From: Peptococcaceae bacterium
GTDB taxonomy: Bacteria > Bacillota > Desulfotomaculia > Desulfotomaculales > Pelotomaculaceae
DNA: 32,333 nt
Assembly: GCA_012518875.1 (NCBI GenBank)
Contig: JAAYRI010000064.1
Span: 1-32,333 of the forward strand
Reading direction: 5' to 3'
Below are positions 1-8,370 of this stretch, in pieces. The stretch's first letter is position 1. Each line of letters starts with the position of its first letter. Both the position numbers and the translations under genes were made by a program. The notes beneath the pieces are model-generated. The model worked only from the letters and a program-made list of their open reading frames with translations. It was not told where the DNA came from and searched no databases.

Positions 1-36
1 AGCAACAACTTAGTAAACCCCCATAATTAAAATATC

Positions 37-45
37 TGGTACAAT
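37..45 (+). promoter_or_regulatory. Possible extended -10 promoter of metNIQ
   Basis: TACAAT at 40-45 is preceded by TG at 37-38, an extended -10 arrangement. No good -35 is visible at the expected distance. Transcription would start near 52 and leave a leader of about 110 bases before metN. The leader has a hairpin (TGCC/GGCA flanked by T and A runs around 99-126) but no riboswitch that I can recognise. Confidence 0.35.
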
Positions 46-165
46 ATATTTGTATGTTTATCATGAGAGAGCATGTATGCACCTTGGAGCCGGCACCTCT
101 TTTTTGCCAACCAGGCAGGAAAAAAGCAATCTGAATAAAAATATACCTCTGTGGGGGAAAACACA

Positions 166-1197
166 ATGATTGAAATTAAGAATCTTAGCAAGGTTTATTT
201 TGCATCAGGACAAAAGGTACTAGCGCTGGATGATGTCAGCCTGACAGTGCAAAAGGGTGAGATATTCGGCATTATCGGCCTGAGTGGAGCAGGCAAAAGC
301 ACATTGATCCGGTGCATCAATATGTTGGAAAAACCCACCAAGGGTTCCATTGCTGTTGATGGGCAAGAGATTACCCTACTTAGTCAGCATGAGCTTCGTC
401 TGGTTCGTCAGAAAATTGGGATGATTTTTCAGCAATTCAACCTGTTATCATCGAGGACCGTTTTTGATAATGTCCTCTTTCCACTAGAAATAGCTGGGAT
501 ACCGAAACAGGAAGCAGCCAAACGGGTCCAAGAGCTGCTGGAGTTAGTAGGCCTCACTGATAAGGCTGAAATGCATCCGGCCCAGTTAAGCGGTGGCCAA
601 AAGCAGCGGGTGGGTATAGCACGAGCACTGGCCAACGGACCCAAGCTCCTTTTATCTGATGAAGCCACATCCGCCTTAGATCCACAGACGACCCATTCAA
701 TCCTCGAGTTGCTCAAGGATATCAATCGCCAGTTCCGTTTAACAATTCTATTAATCACCCATGATATGAATGTAATTAAGGAGGTGTGCGATCGGGTAGC
801 GGTTATCGACAATGCACGTATTGTAGAGACTGGTGAAGTGCTGGAGGTTTTCTCCAACCCCAAAACGCCAACCTCCCATAGTTTTGTCAATGCGGTGATC
901 AGCAGGGAAATCCCTGGGGAGCTGCTACACAACCCTGTAGAACCAAGTGGAAACTCTGTCAGCAAACTAATCCGGGTGTCATTCATCGGCCCTTCCGCAG
1001 GAAAACCCTTGATATCTTCCATGATCAGGCGTTATGACCTTGATGTCAACATTATATATGGCAACATCGACCGCATTAAGGATACCCCGTTTGGCAACCT
1101 AACCCTTGAGGTACTTGGACATCCTGACTTACTGCAGAGAGCCCTGGCTTATTTACGCAACCAGGGTCTGGAAATAGAGGTGTTAAGAAATGCTTGA
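166..1197 (+). CDS. metN: Methionine ABC transporter ATP-binding protein MetN
   Basis: This is the ATPase that powers methionine import on the cytoplasmic face of the MetNIQ complex. The 343-residue protein has Walker [10 protein letters not shown] (38-46), an LSGGQ signature near residue 140, Walker [14 protein letters not shown], and an H-loop in LLITHDMN. The last 75 or so residues match the NIL domain, which in this family binds methionine and inhibits transport. The ATG at 166 is preferred over the GTG at 151 because GGGGGA (about 152-157) is correctly spaced as a ribosome binding site. It overlaps metI by 8 bases, so translation is probably coupled. Family assignment is firm because of the NIL tail and the metI/metQ neighbours; D-methionine or related substrates cannot be excluded. 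Confidence 0.96.
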   Translation: MIEIKNLSKVYFASGQKVLALDDVSLTVQKGEIFGIIGLSGAGKSTLIRCINMLEKPTKGSIAVDGQEITLLSQHELRLVRQKIGMIFQQFNLLSSRTVFDNVLFPLEIAGIPKQEAAKRVQELLELVGLTDKAEMHPAQLSGGQKQRVGIARALANGPKLLLSDEATSALDPQTTHSILELLKDINRQFRLTILLITHDMNVIKEVCDRVAVIDNARIVETGEVLEVFSNPKTPTSHSFVNAVISREIPGELLHNPVEPSGNSVSKLIRVSFIGPSAGKPLISSMIRRYDLDVNIIYGNIDRIKDTPFGNLTLEVLGHPDLLQRALAYLRNQGLEIEVLRNA

Positions 1198-1867
1198 GCT
1201 TTTGGAGAATAACTCTTGGATGGCAGGCAAGGTACTGTTGGCAACCTGGGAAACCATATACATGGTCCTAATATCTACTGTGCTAAGCTATCTGGCAGGT
1301 CTACCCCTGGGAATCATCCTGGTTACCACCAACGAAAACCACATATTGGAAAACAAAGGCTTGAACCAAGTTTTGGGGTCAATTGTCAACGCCGCTAGAT
1401 CTATCCCGTTTATCATTTTTCTAATTTTACTCATACCTTTCACGCGTTTTTTAATTGGCACCTCAATTGGCACGGTGGCATCAATAGTACCGCTTACCCT
1501 TGCTGCCATCCCTTTTGTGGCCCGTATAGTAGAGACTTCGCTAAAAGAAATTGAACAGGGACTTATTGAAGCTGCCATTTCTATGGGAGCTAATGCCAGG
1601 CAGATCATAAGCAAGGTTTTGTTACCGGAAGCAATGCCTTCCTTATTGCTGGGGGTTGCTATAACTGCCATTAACCTAGTTGGCTATTCAGCTATGGCGG
1701 GAATTGTGGGAGGAGGTGGATTAGGAACCCTGGCCTATTATTACGGCTACCAGCGCTATGAGGACACTGTGATGTGGATTACCGTCATTGTCCTAATCAT
1801 ACTGGTGCAAGGGATGCAAATGTTTGGTGACAATCTTGCCGGTAAAATAGCAAATAAAAGGAGGTAA
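1190..1867 (+). CDS. metI: Methionine ABC transporter permease MetI
   Basis: This is the membrane channel subunit of the methionine importer, 225 residues and typical for MetI. About five hydrophobic segments are visible, including residues near 20-42, 65-90 and 185-215. The EAA loop that docks the ATPase reads [20 protein letters not shown]. The start overlaps the end of metN and the stop lies one base before the metQ start, so the three genes form a tight operon. The glycine-rich stretch [20 protein letters not shown] near the C-terminus is characteristic of MetI proteins. Confidence 0.95.
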   Translation: MLELLENNSWMAGKVLLATWETIYMVLISTVLSYLAGLPLGIILVTTNENHILENKGLNQVLGSIVNAARSIPFIIFLILLIPFTRFLIGTSIGTVASIVPLTLAAIPFVARIVETSLKEIEQGLIEAAISMGANARQIISKVLLPEAMPSLLLGVAITAINLVGYSAMAGIVGGGGLGTLAYYYGYQRYEDTVMWITVIVLIILVQGMQMFGDNLAGKIANKRR

Positions 1868-1868
1868 A

Positions 1869-2696
1869 ATGATGAGAAAATTCTTGATACTAGTTGGTTG
1901 TTTGATTTTTGCGGTAGGTATTTTGGCAGGCTGTGGCAGTGAACCTGCCCAGCAAACCACTGGGGATACTGATGCTGCCGTCAAATTGGTGGTTGGCGCC
2001 ACCGCCAAACCCCACGCTGAAATACTGGAGGTTGTGAAACCCATTTTGCAAGAAGAGAATATCGATCTGGAAATCAAGGTATTTACTGATTATGTTCTAC
2101 TAAACCCGGCACTGAAAGACAAGCAAATAGACGCCAACTTCTTCCAACACCTTCCCTACCTGGAGGACTTTAACAGCAAGAACAACACCGACCTGGGATG
2201 GACGGTGAAGGTCCATACGGAGCCTATGGGTGTATACTCCAAAAAGGTTACCGATCTAGGCATGCTACCCGAAGGTGCTACTATCGGAATACCCAATGAT
2301 GCCACCAACGGGGGCAGAGCCCTGATGGTACTCCAAGAGGCAGAATTGCTGAAACTCAAAGAGGGGGCCGACGTTACCGCCACAGATAAGGACATTGTAG
2401 ATAACCCCAAAAAACTTAAAATTAACATGATGGATGCAGCAATGTTGCCCAGGGCATTGGATGATCTTGATGTTTGTGTCATTAACAGCAATTACGCCCT
2501 GGAAGCAAACCTCAATCCCGTAGAGGATGCTATTTTCACAGAAGCAAAGGATTCACCCTTCGCCAATATCCTGGCGGTGAGACCTGAGGATAAGGATAAA
2601 GACAGCATCAAAAAACTGGGCCAAGCCCTACAATCACAGGAAGTCAAACAGTTTATTGAAGACAACTACAAAGGAAGTCTCATTCCAGCATTCTAG
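1869..2696 (+). CDS. metQ: Methionine-binding lipoprotein MetQ
   Basis: This is the substrate-binding lipoprotein of the methionine importer, anchored outside the membrane. The 275-residue precursor has a signal peptide with lipobox LAGC, lipidated at Cys22. The mature part has NLPA-family features: KLVVGATAKPHAEILEVVKP, DANFFQHLPYLEDFN and IGIPNDATNGGRALMVLQEA. A strong AAAGGAGGT site precedes ATGATG, so either Met could start. It is the last gene of metNIQ and a long hairpin follows. Confidence 0.95.
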   Translation: MMRKFLILVGCLIFAVGILAGCGSEPAQQTTGDTDAAVKLVVGATAKPHAEILEVVKPILQEENIDLEIKVFTDYVLLNPALKDKQIDANFFQHLPYLEDFNSKNNTDLGWTVKVHTEPMGVYSKKVTDLGMLPEGATIGIPNDATNGGRALMVLQEAELLKLKEGADVTATDKDIVDNPKKLKINMMDAAMLPRALDDLDVCVINSNYALEANLNPVEDAIFTEAKDSPFANILAVRPEDKDKDSIKKLGQALQSQEVKQFIEDNYKGSLIPAF

Positions 2697-2722
2697 AGCA
2701 AAAATACCACACTGACAGATCT

Positions 2723-2750
2723 GTTGCCGGACATTAAAACGTCCGGCAAC
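2723..2750. terminator. Hairpin between convergent metQ and the purF-like gene
   Basis: A perfect 10-bp inverted repeat, GTTGCCGGAC and GTCCGGCAAC, is separated by 8 bases. It lies between two genes that converge, so it could end transcription from both sides. Neither side has a clear T-run directly after the stem, so classical intrinsic termination is uncertain. Confidence 0.5.
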
Positions 2751-2783
2751 ATCTATGATAGCCACAAATCCTACTTAATAAGT

Positions 2784-2802
2784 TAGCAGGCCCCGCCTGC
2801 TA
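2784..2802 (-). terminator. Short hairpin over the purF-like stop codon
   Basis: TAGCAGGC and GCCTGCTA pair around a 3-base loop. The stem includes the stop codon of the minus-strand purF-like gene. There is no T-run after it on the minus strand. With the 2723-2750 hairpin further downstream it may stabilise or end the messenger. Confidence 0.3.
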
Positions 2803-4206
2803 TAATTCCCTACCATTCCAGCAGTAGGTGCAAAGCTTGTCCTCATCTATGCCAATGGCCTTGATCATATCATGAATGCTTTGATACTTCAGTGTTGTCA
2901 GGTTAAGCTCCTTGCTGATGCAGTCAACCATACATTTATGTTGCACTGAAGCCGGATCGCAATATGCACCCAGTGATTCCGGCTCCTTCCCCTCAAGTTT
3001 AATAATAGCCCGCCTTGCCGCTAGTTCTTTGGCTGCCCGAGAAACGGAAAAATTTAAATATTTACAACCGAAAAGAATAGGCGGGCAAGCAGTCCGGATA
3101 TGGACCTCCCTGGCGTTGCATCTATAAAGCAGATCAACAGTTTCACGCATTTGGGTGCCACGAACAATAGAATCATCACAAAAAAGCAAGCTTTTTCCTT
3201 TTACCAGTTCTGGGATTGGCATCAACTTCATTCTGGCAACCAAATTCCTAATTTCTTGTTTCTGAGGTATAAAACTCCTGGACCAGGTGGGAGTGTATTT
3301 TATAAAAGGCCGTCCATAAGGTACCTTGGATTGATTTGAGTAACCTATTGCATGTCCAACACCCGAGTCAGGCACACCGGCAACCATGTCAACCTCCACA
3401 TTGTCATTCCTGGCCAGTAGGGCACCATTTCTATACCGCATCGCCTCAACACTGACCCCTTCATAGGTCGATGACGGATAACCATAGTAGACCCATAGAA
3501 ATGAACACATTTGCATTTTATTCCCCGGTGGCGAAACTCTCTCTAAACCTTCCGCAGTAATAAAAACAATTTCCCCCGGTCCAAGTTCATAATTGAAACC
3601 ATACCCAAGGTTAGCAAAGGCACACGATTCGGAAGAAACGCAATAAGCATCCTTTTTTTTCCCTAATACCAGGGGAGTTCGGCCCAGTTTGTCCCTGGAC
3701 ACAAAAATTCCTCGTGGTGTCAAAAGCAAAATTGAGCAGGATCCTTGAATCAGCTCTTGTACCTTCAATAAACCCTCTTTAAAGGAGTTTTCATGGTCTA
3801 TAATAACGGAAACCATCTCCGTTGGGTTAATAGCTCCCTTATTGGTTTCCATGAAGTGTATATTCTTTCGATCCGAGAACTCCCTGGCAACAATTTCTTC
3901 CAGATTATTAATTTTCCCTACAGTGCTAATTGCATATTGGCCCAGGTGTGAACGTACTGTTAAGGGCTGCGGGTCGGTGTCACTGATACAACCGATACCC
4001 ATTTTCCCTTTTAGATTAACTATCTCGGCGTCAAACCTCGCCCGAAATTGTGTATTCTCAATATTATGAATAGATCTATTGAAATGGTTTCCATCCCAGA
4101 TCGCCATTCCCCCTCTGCTGGTGCCAAGATGGGAATGGTAATCTGTGCCAAAATATACGTCTGTGACACAGTCATCCTTAGAGACAACACCGAATACCCC
4201 GCCCAA
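2800..4206 (-). CDS. PurF-like amidophosphoribosyltransferase homolog lacking the glutaminase nucleophile
   Basis: The 468-residue protein has the two-domain layout of amidophosphoribosyltransferase, which makes phosphoribosylamine from PRPP and glutamine in purine synthesis. The phosphoribosyltransferase half looks intact, with VAGVPDSG (275-282) and PRPP loop CDDSIVRG (343-350). Cys234, Cys381, Cys459 and Cys462 align by context with the four [4Fe-4S] ligands of the Bacillus enzyme. The N-terminal glutaminase half is degraded: the family start M-C-G-V-F-G is here M-G-G-V-F-G, the usual GHTRYST region reads GCISDTD (72-78), and the HNGN loop reads TVGK (95-98). The TTG start is forced by an in-frame TAG two codons upstream, and AAGGGGTG (4213-4220) is well placed. 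The gene stands alone and converges with metQ. Its reaction is unknown; ammonia-dependent or changed chemistry is inference. Confidence 0.8.
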   Translation of the reverse strand: MGGVFGVVSKDDCVTDVYFGTDYHSHLGTSRGGMAIWDGNHFNRSIHNIENTQFRARFDAEIVNLKGKMGIGCISDTDPQPLTVRSHLGQYAISTVGKINNLEEIVAREFSDRKNIHFMETNKGAINPTEMVSVIIDHENSFKEGLLKVQELIQGSCSILLLTPRGIFVSRDKLGRTPLVLGKKKDAYCVSSESCAFANLGYGFNYELGPGEIVFITAEGLERVSPPGNKMQMCSFLWVYYGYPSSTYEGVSVEAMRYRNGALLARNDNVEVDMVAGVPDSGVGHAIGYSNQSKVPYGRPFIKYTPTWSRSFIPQKQEIRNLVARMKLMPIPELVKGKSLLFCDDSIVRGTQMRETVDLLYRCNAREVHIRTACPPILFGCKYLNFSVSRAAKELAARRAIIKLEGKEPESLGAYCDPASVQHKCMVDCISKELNLTTLKYQSIHDMIKAIGIDEDKLCTYCWNGREL

Positions 4207-4341
4207 AGACTACACCCCTTACAATAAATGATATGCTGGTATTTTCCCGGTAGACAGATAAATACAAAATAAGACACAATAATAGGATTACATTTTTAAG
4301 ATAATATTGCAAGAACATTTTATATCCAAAACAAACAAATA

Positions 4342-4381
4342 AAAACCAGGTCCAAAACAATAAACAAATGAACCTGGTTTT
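4342..4381 (-). terminator. Terminator of the amino acid ABC operon
   Basis: AAAACCAGGT and ACCTGGTTTT form a 10-bp stem with a 20-base loop. On the minus strand a T-rich tail (TTTTTATTTG) follows, just after the ATPase stop at 4397. The purF-like start lies about 135 bases further on, so that gene is probably transcribed separately. Confidence 0.75.
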
Positions 4382-4396
4382 AGTTGGGTGCCTTTA

Positions 4397-5134
4397 TTAA
4401 ATGCCCCATTCCAATACCCTACCCAAAAAGGAGGCTAGTTCAGGGGTATGCGGCCTGGTAAACAGCCGCTCACTATCCCCATATTCCGTAAGCCTGCCGT
4501 TTACAATAAACATCAGCTTGTCACAGGCTTTTTTAGCAAAGCCCATTTCATGTGTTACCAGTATGATATTTAGTCCATCGTATCTAAGTTCATTTAGCAT
4601 AGCCAGCACTTCACCAGTGAGCTCCGGATCCAGAGCACTTGTTGGTTCATCCAGTAAGAGCAGCTTCGGCTTAACTGCAACTGCCCTGACAATGGCTACC
4701 CTCTGCTGCTGGCCGCCTGATAGTTCATTTGGGAACTTATGCCTATCTGCGGATAGCCCAAACCTGTCCAGCAAACTATCAGCAATTTCTTTAGCATCTG
4801 CTTTTGCATATCCATGAACATTTACCAACGGTAAAACGACATTTTGCTGGGCATTTAGATGATTAAAAAGACCTTTGGCCTGAAACACAAAACCAATTTG
4901 TCGGCGATGTTGGATTAGATGTTTTTCATCGAAAATGATTTTATTCCCATCAAGTAACACATCCCCAGTTGTCGGTGATATGAGCCCCCCGAGTATTCTT
5001 AGGAGGGTAGACTTTCCTCCCCCAGATGGTCCAATAATTGCGAGGGTCTTGAAATCTCCGCCAAAACATATATTATCCAACACCTTTTTCCCATCCACAA
5101 AAATTTTGGTGACCCCTACAAGTTCAATTCTCAT
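4397..5134 (-). CDS. Polar amino acid ABC transporter ATP-binding protein
   Basis: This cytoplasmic ATPase belongs to the GlnQ/HisP class and energises the importer encoded just upstream. The 245-residue protein has Walker A GPSGGGKST (35-43), signature LSGGQQQR, Walker B LLLLDEPTSALDP and the switch HEMGFAKKACD, which is typical of polar amino acid importers. A start further upstream at 5245 is open, but it would add 37 residues lying inside the permease gene. The ATG at 5134 begins right where homology begins and overlaps the permease stop by 11 bases. The transported amino acid cannot be told from this subunit. Confidence 0.93.
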   Translation of the reverse strand: MRIELVGVTKIFVDGKKVLDNICFGGDFKTLAIIGPSGGGKSTLLRILGGLISPTTGDVLLDGNKIIFDEKHLIQHRRQIGFVFQAKGLFNHLNAQQNVVLPLVNVHGYAKADAKEIADSLLDRFGLSADRHKFPNELSGGQQQRVAIVRAVAVKPKLLLLDEPTSALDPELTGEVLAMLNELRYDGLNIILVTHEMGFAKKACDKLMFIVNGRLTEYGDSERLFTRPHTPELASFLGRVLEWGI

Positions 5135-5909
5135 AGCTAAATTTACCTTCAAGATACCTCGTATACAAAGAGATTGGAAAAGTGAGCGACAAATATAAAA
5201 GACCGAGAAAGATGTAGCTTTCAAATATAGCAAAATTTGAGGCACTAATCTCTCTAATGGTTTGGGTCAGCTCGATAACAGATATTAAAGACAGCAGAGA
5301 GGAATCCTTTATAATTGAGGCAAACTGGCCGGCCAGGGCAGGAAGGGTACGTTTGATGATCTGCGGCAGAACAATCAGGCGCAATGTCTGTCTGGCCTCT
5401 AATCCTACAGCCTTTGCTGCTTCCAATTGGGTAGGCTCAATTGAATCAATACCCCCTCTGATAATTTCTGCAATATACGCACCTTCAAAAAGCGAAAGGA
5501 TTAAAACCCCTGCTAAAAACCTGTTGTCAACACCCCAGGCGGTACCAACGATGTAAAAAAAAAGATAAATCTGCATAATCATCGGTGTGCCTCTAAAAAA
5601 CTGCACATATACCTTTGAAAAATAAGAAACAGCCAAAATTCGTGAATTGTTGGCCATAGCAGACAAAAAACCTAGCAGTAGGCTCAGTATCAGGCTGACA
5701 AGACTTAATTCCACTGTGGTAGCAAACCCCTTGATCAGCCTATAGCGAAATGTCCACAAAAAGCTAAAGTCAAAATTTATGTTCAACCGTTTAGCGGAAA
5801 AAAAGAAAAACAACAGGAAAATGGCTACCGCGATGACAATATTTAAAAATTTCTGTAGTAAGGTTACTTTATCGTTGGTACCCTTGATGAAAACCCTATG
5901 CAACGCCAT
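5124..5909 (-). CDS. Polar amino acid ABC transporter permease
   Basis: This HisM/GlnP-type membrane subunit has 261 residues. An N-terminal hydrophobic segment (about 22-40) is followed by the inner-membrane transport domain. The EAA loop EAAKAVGLEARQTLRLIVLP docks the ATPase, and RGTPMIMQIYLFFY is a conserved early motif of this family. Only one permease is present, so it probably works as a homodimer. AGGGGA lies just upstream of the ATG. It follows the binding-protein gene after 8 bases and overlaps the ATPase gene. Confidence 0.93.
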   Translation of the reverse strand: MALHRVFIKGTNDKVTLLQKFLNIVIAVAIFLLFFFFSAKRLNINFDFSFLWTFRYRLIKGFATTVELSLVSLILSLLLGFLSAMANNSRILAVSYFSKVYVQFFRGTPMIMQIYLFFYIVGTAWGVDNRFLAGVLILSLFEGAYIAEIIRGGIDSIEPTQLEAAKAVGLEARQTLRLIVLPQIIKRTLPALAGQFASIIKDSSLLSLISVIELTQTIREISASNFAIFESYIFLGLLYLSLTFPISLYTRYLEGKFSYEN

Positions 5910-5917
5910 AATATCCC

Positions 5918-6724
5918 CTATTTATCTAGATCGGAAAAGAACCACGCAAAACCGTTCTCATCAAAGGTTGCCTTTTCTTCTTTTAAATATTTTTCAGTTA
6001 TAGCGTCAAAGCCGTTTTGGGCATAGAACTGATCGATAAATGTATTTAACTTATTCAAGAGTTCCTGGTTGCCTTTTTTTACCCCCACCCCCCAATACTC
6101 AACACCCTGAAAGGGGATGAAAACCGCTTTCGTAGACTCTGGGTTTTTTAAATTGTTCCTATAAATAGTTAGTTGGTCATAAATAAAGGCATCAGCTTTC
6201 CCTTGCACAACCTCCATCACGCAGGCGCTTTCATCTGGGAACGGCACAATGCTGGCCTTTTTCAAGGTTGCCTCGGCATAGATTTGCCCAGTGGAGCCAG
6301 TCTTCACAGCAACCTTTTTACCTTCCTGATCCAGGTCTTCTGCTTTATTGATATTTGTCTCGCTGTTTACTAATAGTGCCAGTAGAGACTTGGCGTAGGG
6401 CTTGGAAAAATCAATTTTTTCTTTTCGCTCCTCACTTATTGTCATAGAGGAAATAACCACATCAACCTTTCCTGCTTGTAACGCCGGGATTAACCCATCC
6501 CAACTGATATTCTCAATCTTTACTGGCCTGTTGGCAAATTCGCCAAAGGCCCTTGCCAAATCAACACTTACTCCTGATGGGTTGCCATACTCATCCTTTG
6601 TTTCAAAGGGGGGATAGGCAAGTTCCATGCCAACAATGAGTTCATTTGTTTCTTTCCTTCCGCATCCTGACACAATTAAAATAGCAGAAACTAGGATGAA
6701 TATTATGGGAACAAGCCTTTTCAT
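5918..6724 (-). CDS. Amino acid-binding lipoprotein (family 3 extracellular solute-binding protein)
   Basis: This lipid-anchored receptor, 268 residues, delivers an amino acid to the permease encoded downstream. The signal peptide ends in lipobox VSGC with Cys21 lipidated. Family motifs include GMELAYPPFE, GVSVDLARAFGEF, WDGLIPALQAGKVDVVISSMT and EERKEKIDFSKPY. An excellent GGAGGAAATAATTG site precedes the ATG. It is first in the operon, the usual order for high receptor expression. Ligand specificity (glutamine, arginine, cystine or other) is not decidable by eye. Confidence 0.93.
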   Translation of the reverse strand: MKRLVPIIFILVSAILIVSGCGRKETNELIVGMELAYPPFETKDEYGNPSGVSVDLARAFGEFANRPVKIENISWDGLIPALQAGKVDVVISSMTISEERKEKIDFSKPYAKSLLALLVNSETNINKAEDLDQEGKKVAVKTGSTGQIYAEATLKKASIVPFPDESACVMEVVQGKADAFIYDQLTIYRNNLKNPESTKAVFIPFQGVEYWGVGVKKGNQELLNKLNTFIDQFYAQNGFDAITEKYLKEEKATFDENGFAWFFSDLDK

Positions 6725-6876
6725 TCAATTATTTCCTCCTCATCTGTGGATCGCCCTCAATGATGTCAAACATGCCTTCCCGGCAGCAAAAAACACCGGT
6801 TTGCCAATAACCACAAGGGTTTAACAACCTTATGTTAATAGTTTTTAAAAGGGATGTGGGCGTAAAGGATACCTAT

Positions 6877-7557
6877 CTAGCAATAGGATTCTATTGCATT
6901 CACAGGACATGCCTTTGAGCAACTACCGCAAACATCACATTTACCTGTATCGATTGCATAGCTGTTTTTAGTTTGATATACTGCTTTAAAATTAATTGAT
7001 TGACATATCTCTTCACATTTGCCGCATTTTGTACACAAATCCACGTTTATTTTTAACCCTTTAAACCGGTCAGGAAAATTTCCAAAATTAAAGTGTCTTC
7101 TAATAATTTTATGGTCACGGCTACAGCAGTCGTAGTCGTAATTGTAATAATCACCCTTGAAACGGTAGATACAAAATGTAACCGTATCCGGATACTTGAT
7201 GGTATCCTTTACCCCTAATCGAAAAATAGGTTTCTTACTTGCCTTTTTCTGCAATTCTACAAATGATATTTCTTTCACATCGCCTGTTGCCTTAATGGTA
7301 TATCCCGGTTCAAAATTTGGCAGGCCATCTTCCCCTATCCTCACATAGGGAGAGGCTGACATGCCACAAATGGATATTTTCCCGGTTTCTTTTAACTGTT
7401 TGTAAAACGGTTTTACCGTCATAGTCCTAAAATACAACCCTTCTTCATCCCAGGCAAACAAATGGGCGATTCTAGTTTCCGGATAGTCACCGTCAATCGT
7501 GGCGAATGTCAAACACCCGATCTGATCAAATGCCTGATAGATCTCTTCGATTGTCAT
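6877..7557 (-). CDS. Pyridoxamine-phosphate-oxidase-fold flavin protein fused to a 2[4Fe-4S] ferredoxin
   Basis: The 226-residue protein joins a split-barrel FMN-binding domain (about 1-140, with TFATIDGDYPETRI and a central strand region) to a bacterial ferredoxin domain. The ferredoxin cysteines are 175, 178, 181, 185 and 207, 210, 213, 217, enough for two [4Fe-4S] clusters. The first lacks the usual proline after its fourth cysteine. A Cys-Cys pair (144-145) and a terminal Cys226 are extra. It probably passes electrons between clusters and flavin in the cytoplasm, but the substrate is unknown. The GGAGG site ends 6 bases before the ATG. A consensus promoter with overlapping palindromes lies upstream and it appears to be transcribed alone. 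Confidence 0.85.
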   Translation of the reverse strand: MTIEEIYQAFDQIGCLTFATIDGDYPETRIAHLFAWDEEGLYFRTMTVKPFYKQLKETGKISICGMSASPYVRIGEDGLPNFEPGYTIKATGDVKEISFVELQKKASKKPIFRLGVKDTIKYPDTVTFCIYRFKGDYYNYDYDCCSRDHKIIRRHFNFGNFPDRFKGLKINVDLCTKCGKCEEICQSINFKAVYQTKNSYAIDTGKCDVCGSCSKACPVNAIESYC

Positions 7558-7616
7558 TGCCTACCCCTCCTATCTCCAAAACTATCACCCTGCTATATTA
7601 TTTTGGTTAGGCATCG

Positions 7617-7657
7617 AACTATATTTGCATTATAGTTTGACATCTAACTACTGTCAA
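7617..7657 (-). promoter_or_regulatory. Consensus sigma-A promoter with two overlapping inverted repeats
   Basis: On the minus strand TTGACA (7652-7657) and TATAAT (7629-7634) are exactly 17 bases apart, a perfect vegetative promoter for the 6877-7557 gene. One inverted repeat, AACTATA-N7-TATAGTT (7617-7637), covers the -10 and start site. A second, TTGACA-N9-TGTCAA (7637-7657), covers the -35 and spacer. Such placement fits one or two repressor operators, which is inference. Confidence 0.85.
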
Positions 7658-7707
7658 GCCTTATCCCCTATTCCTATATTTGAAATGATTGCATTTGCAT
7701 CATACTG

Positions 7708-8256
7708 CTATTTTATTAACGGTAAAAGCTCCCTAAACTCTGTAGTATTAGCCTTTTTTATCAAATCAAAAAACACTGTTTCGGTGTTGATCATCACGGC
7801 ACCCATCTGCGACATCAGGGTTATGCCGTTGAGATAATTTTCCTTTGTGCGTGAACACACAGCATCTCCCACCACAAAAACCTGATAGCCACCTGCCAGC
7901 AAATCCCTGACTGTTTGCAAAACACAAACATGGGTTTCCATCCCGGTAACAATGATCTTTCTTTTTCCGAGCTGTTTTAGGACCCCTGCAACCTCCTCAG
8001 TACAACCTGAAAATGTTGTTTTCTCAAATGTCAAGGCGTCAGGTATGTTTGAACTAATCTCCGGCACTGTCTTGCCCAGTCCCTTAGGATATTGCTCTGT
8101 AACCATAATCGGTATCCCTAAATATGCAGCCGTGCCAATCAAAGCATTGCTTTTACTGATAACCTGCTCGCGAAATTTCATTGCTGACGCTAGACGTTCT
8201 TGAATATCAATAATCAACAGGACTGTTTCATCTCTTTTTAGAACGAATTTATCCAA
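7708..8256 (-). CDS. Isochorismatase-family cysteine hydrolase
   Basis: This is a 182-residue protein of the nicotinamidase/isochorismatase superfamily, closest in feel to the YcaC-like group. The expected triad is visible: Asp17 in LLIIDIQERL, Lys79 in FEKTTFSGC and Cys111 in ETHVCVLQTVRDLL. The cis-peptide region GMETHV precedes the cysteine. A GTG at 8265 is possible, but it lies inside the GGGGGTG ribosome binding site; the TTG at 8256 has proper spacing and is chosen. The substrate is not known; nicotinamidase-specific metal ligands are not obvious. It lies after the TPR gene, with a terminator between, so it is likely a separate unit. Confidence 0.85.
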   Translation of the reverse strand: MDKFVLKRDETVLLIIDIQERLASAMKFREQVISKSNALIGTAAYLGIPIMVTEQYPKGLGKTVPEISSNIPDALTFEKTTFSGCTEEVAGVLKQLGKRKIIVTGMETHVCVLQTVRDLLAGGYQVFVVGDAVCSRTKENYLNGITLMSQMGAVMINTETVFFDLIKKANTTEFRELLPLIK

Positions 8257-8300
8257 AACACACACCCCCGAGGTTTTTCTGGTTATTATTGAGTAACTAT

Positions 8301-8322
8301 AAAAAGCCCGTAACTACCGGGC
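8301..8322 (-). terminator. Intrinsic terminator of the TPR gene
   Basis: On the minus strand GCCCG and CGGGC pair around a 7-base loop and TTTTT follows directly. It lies 49 bases after the TPR stop codon and before the isochorismatase start. Confidence 0.85.
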
Positions 8323-8370
8323 CCTTTATATCCTACCATGAAAATACCTACTGTAGTGAAGCGAGAATTG

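Noticed and set aside
52-165. SAM-I (S-box) riboswitch before metN
   Set aside because: TTATCATGAGAG resembles the S-box 5' strand and GCCAACC resembles a core element, but the conserved core between them and the closing 3' strand are absent. A methionine T-box was also looked for; its conserved TGG antiterminator motif is missing.
4178-4360. Frameshift explaining the missing PurF cysteine
   Set aside because: An overlapping frame runs across the start, but it gives no M-C-G start, and two other glutaminase motifs are also lost deeper in the protein, so one frameshift cannot explain the changes.
6780-6830. Possible riboswitch (GGCAAACC) before the amino acid-binding protein gene
   Set aside because: GGCAAACC on the minus strand recalls the c-di-GMP-I core, but the following tetraloop stem and second conserved strand do not match.
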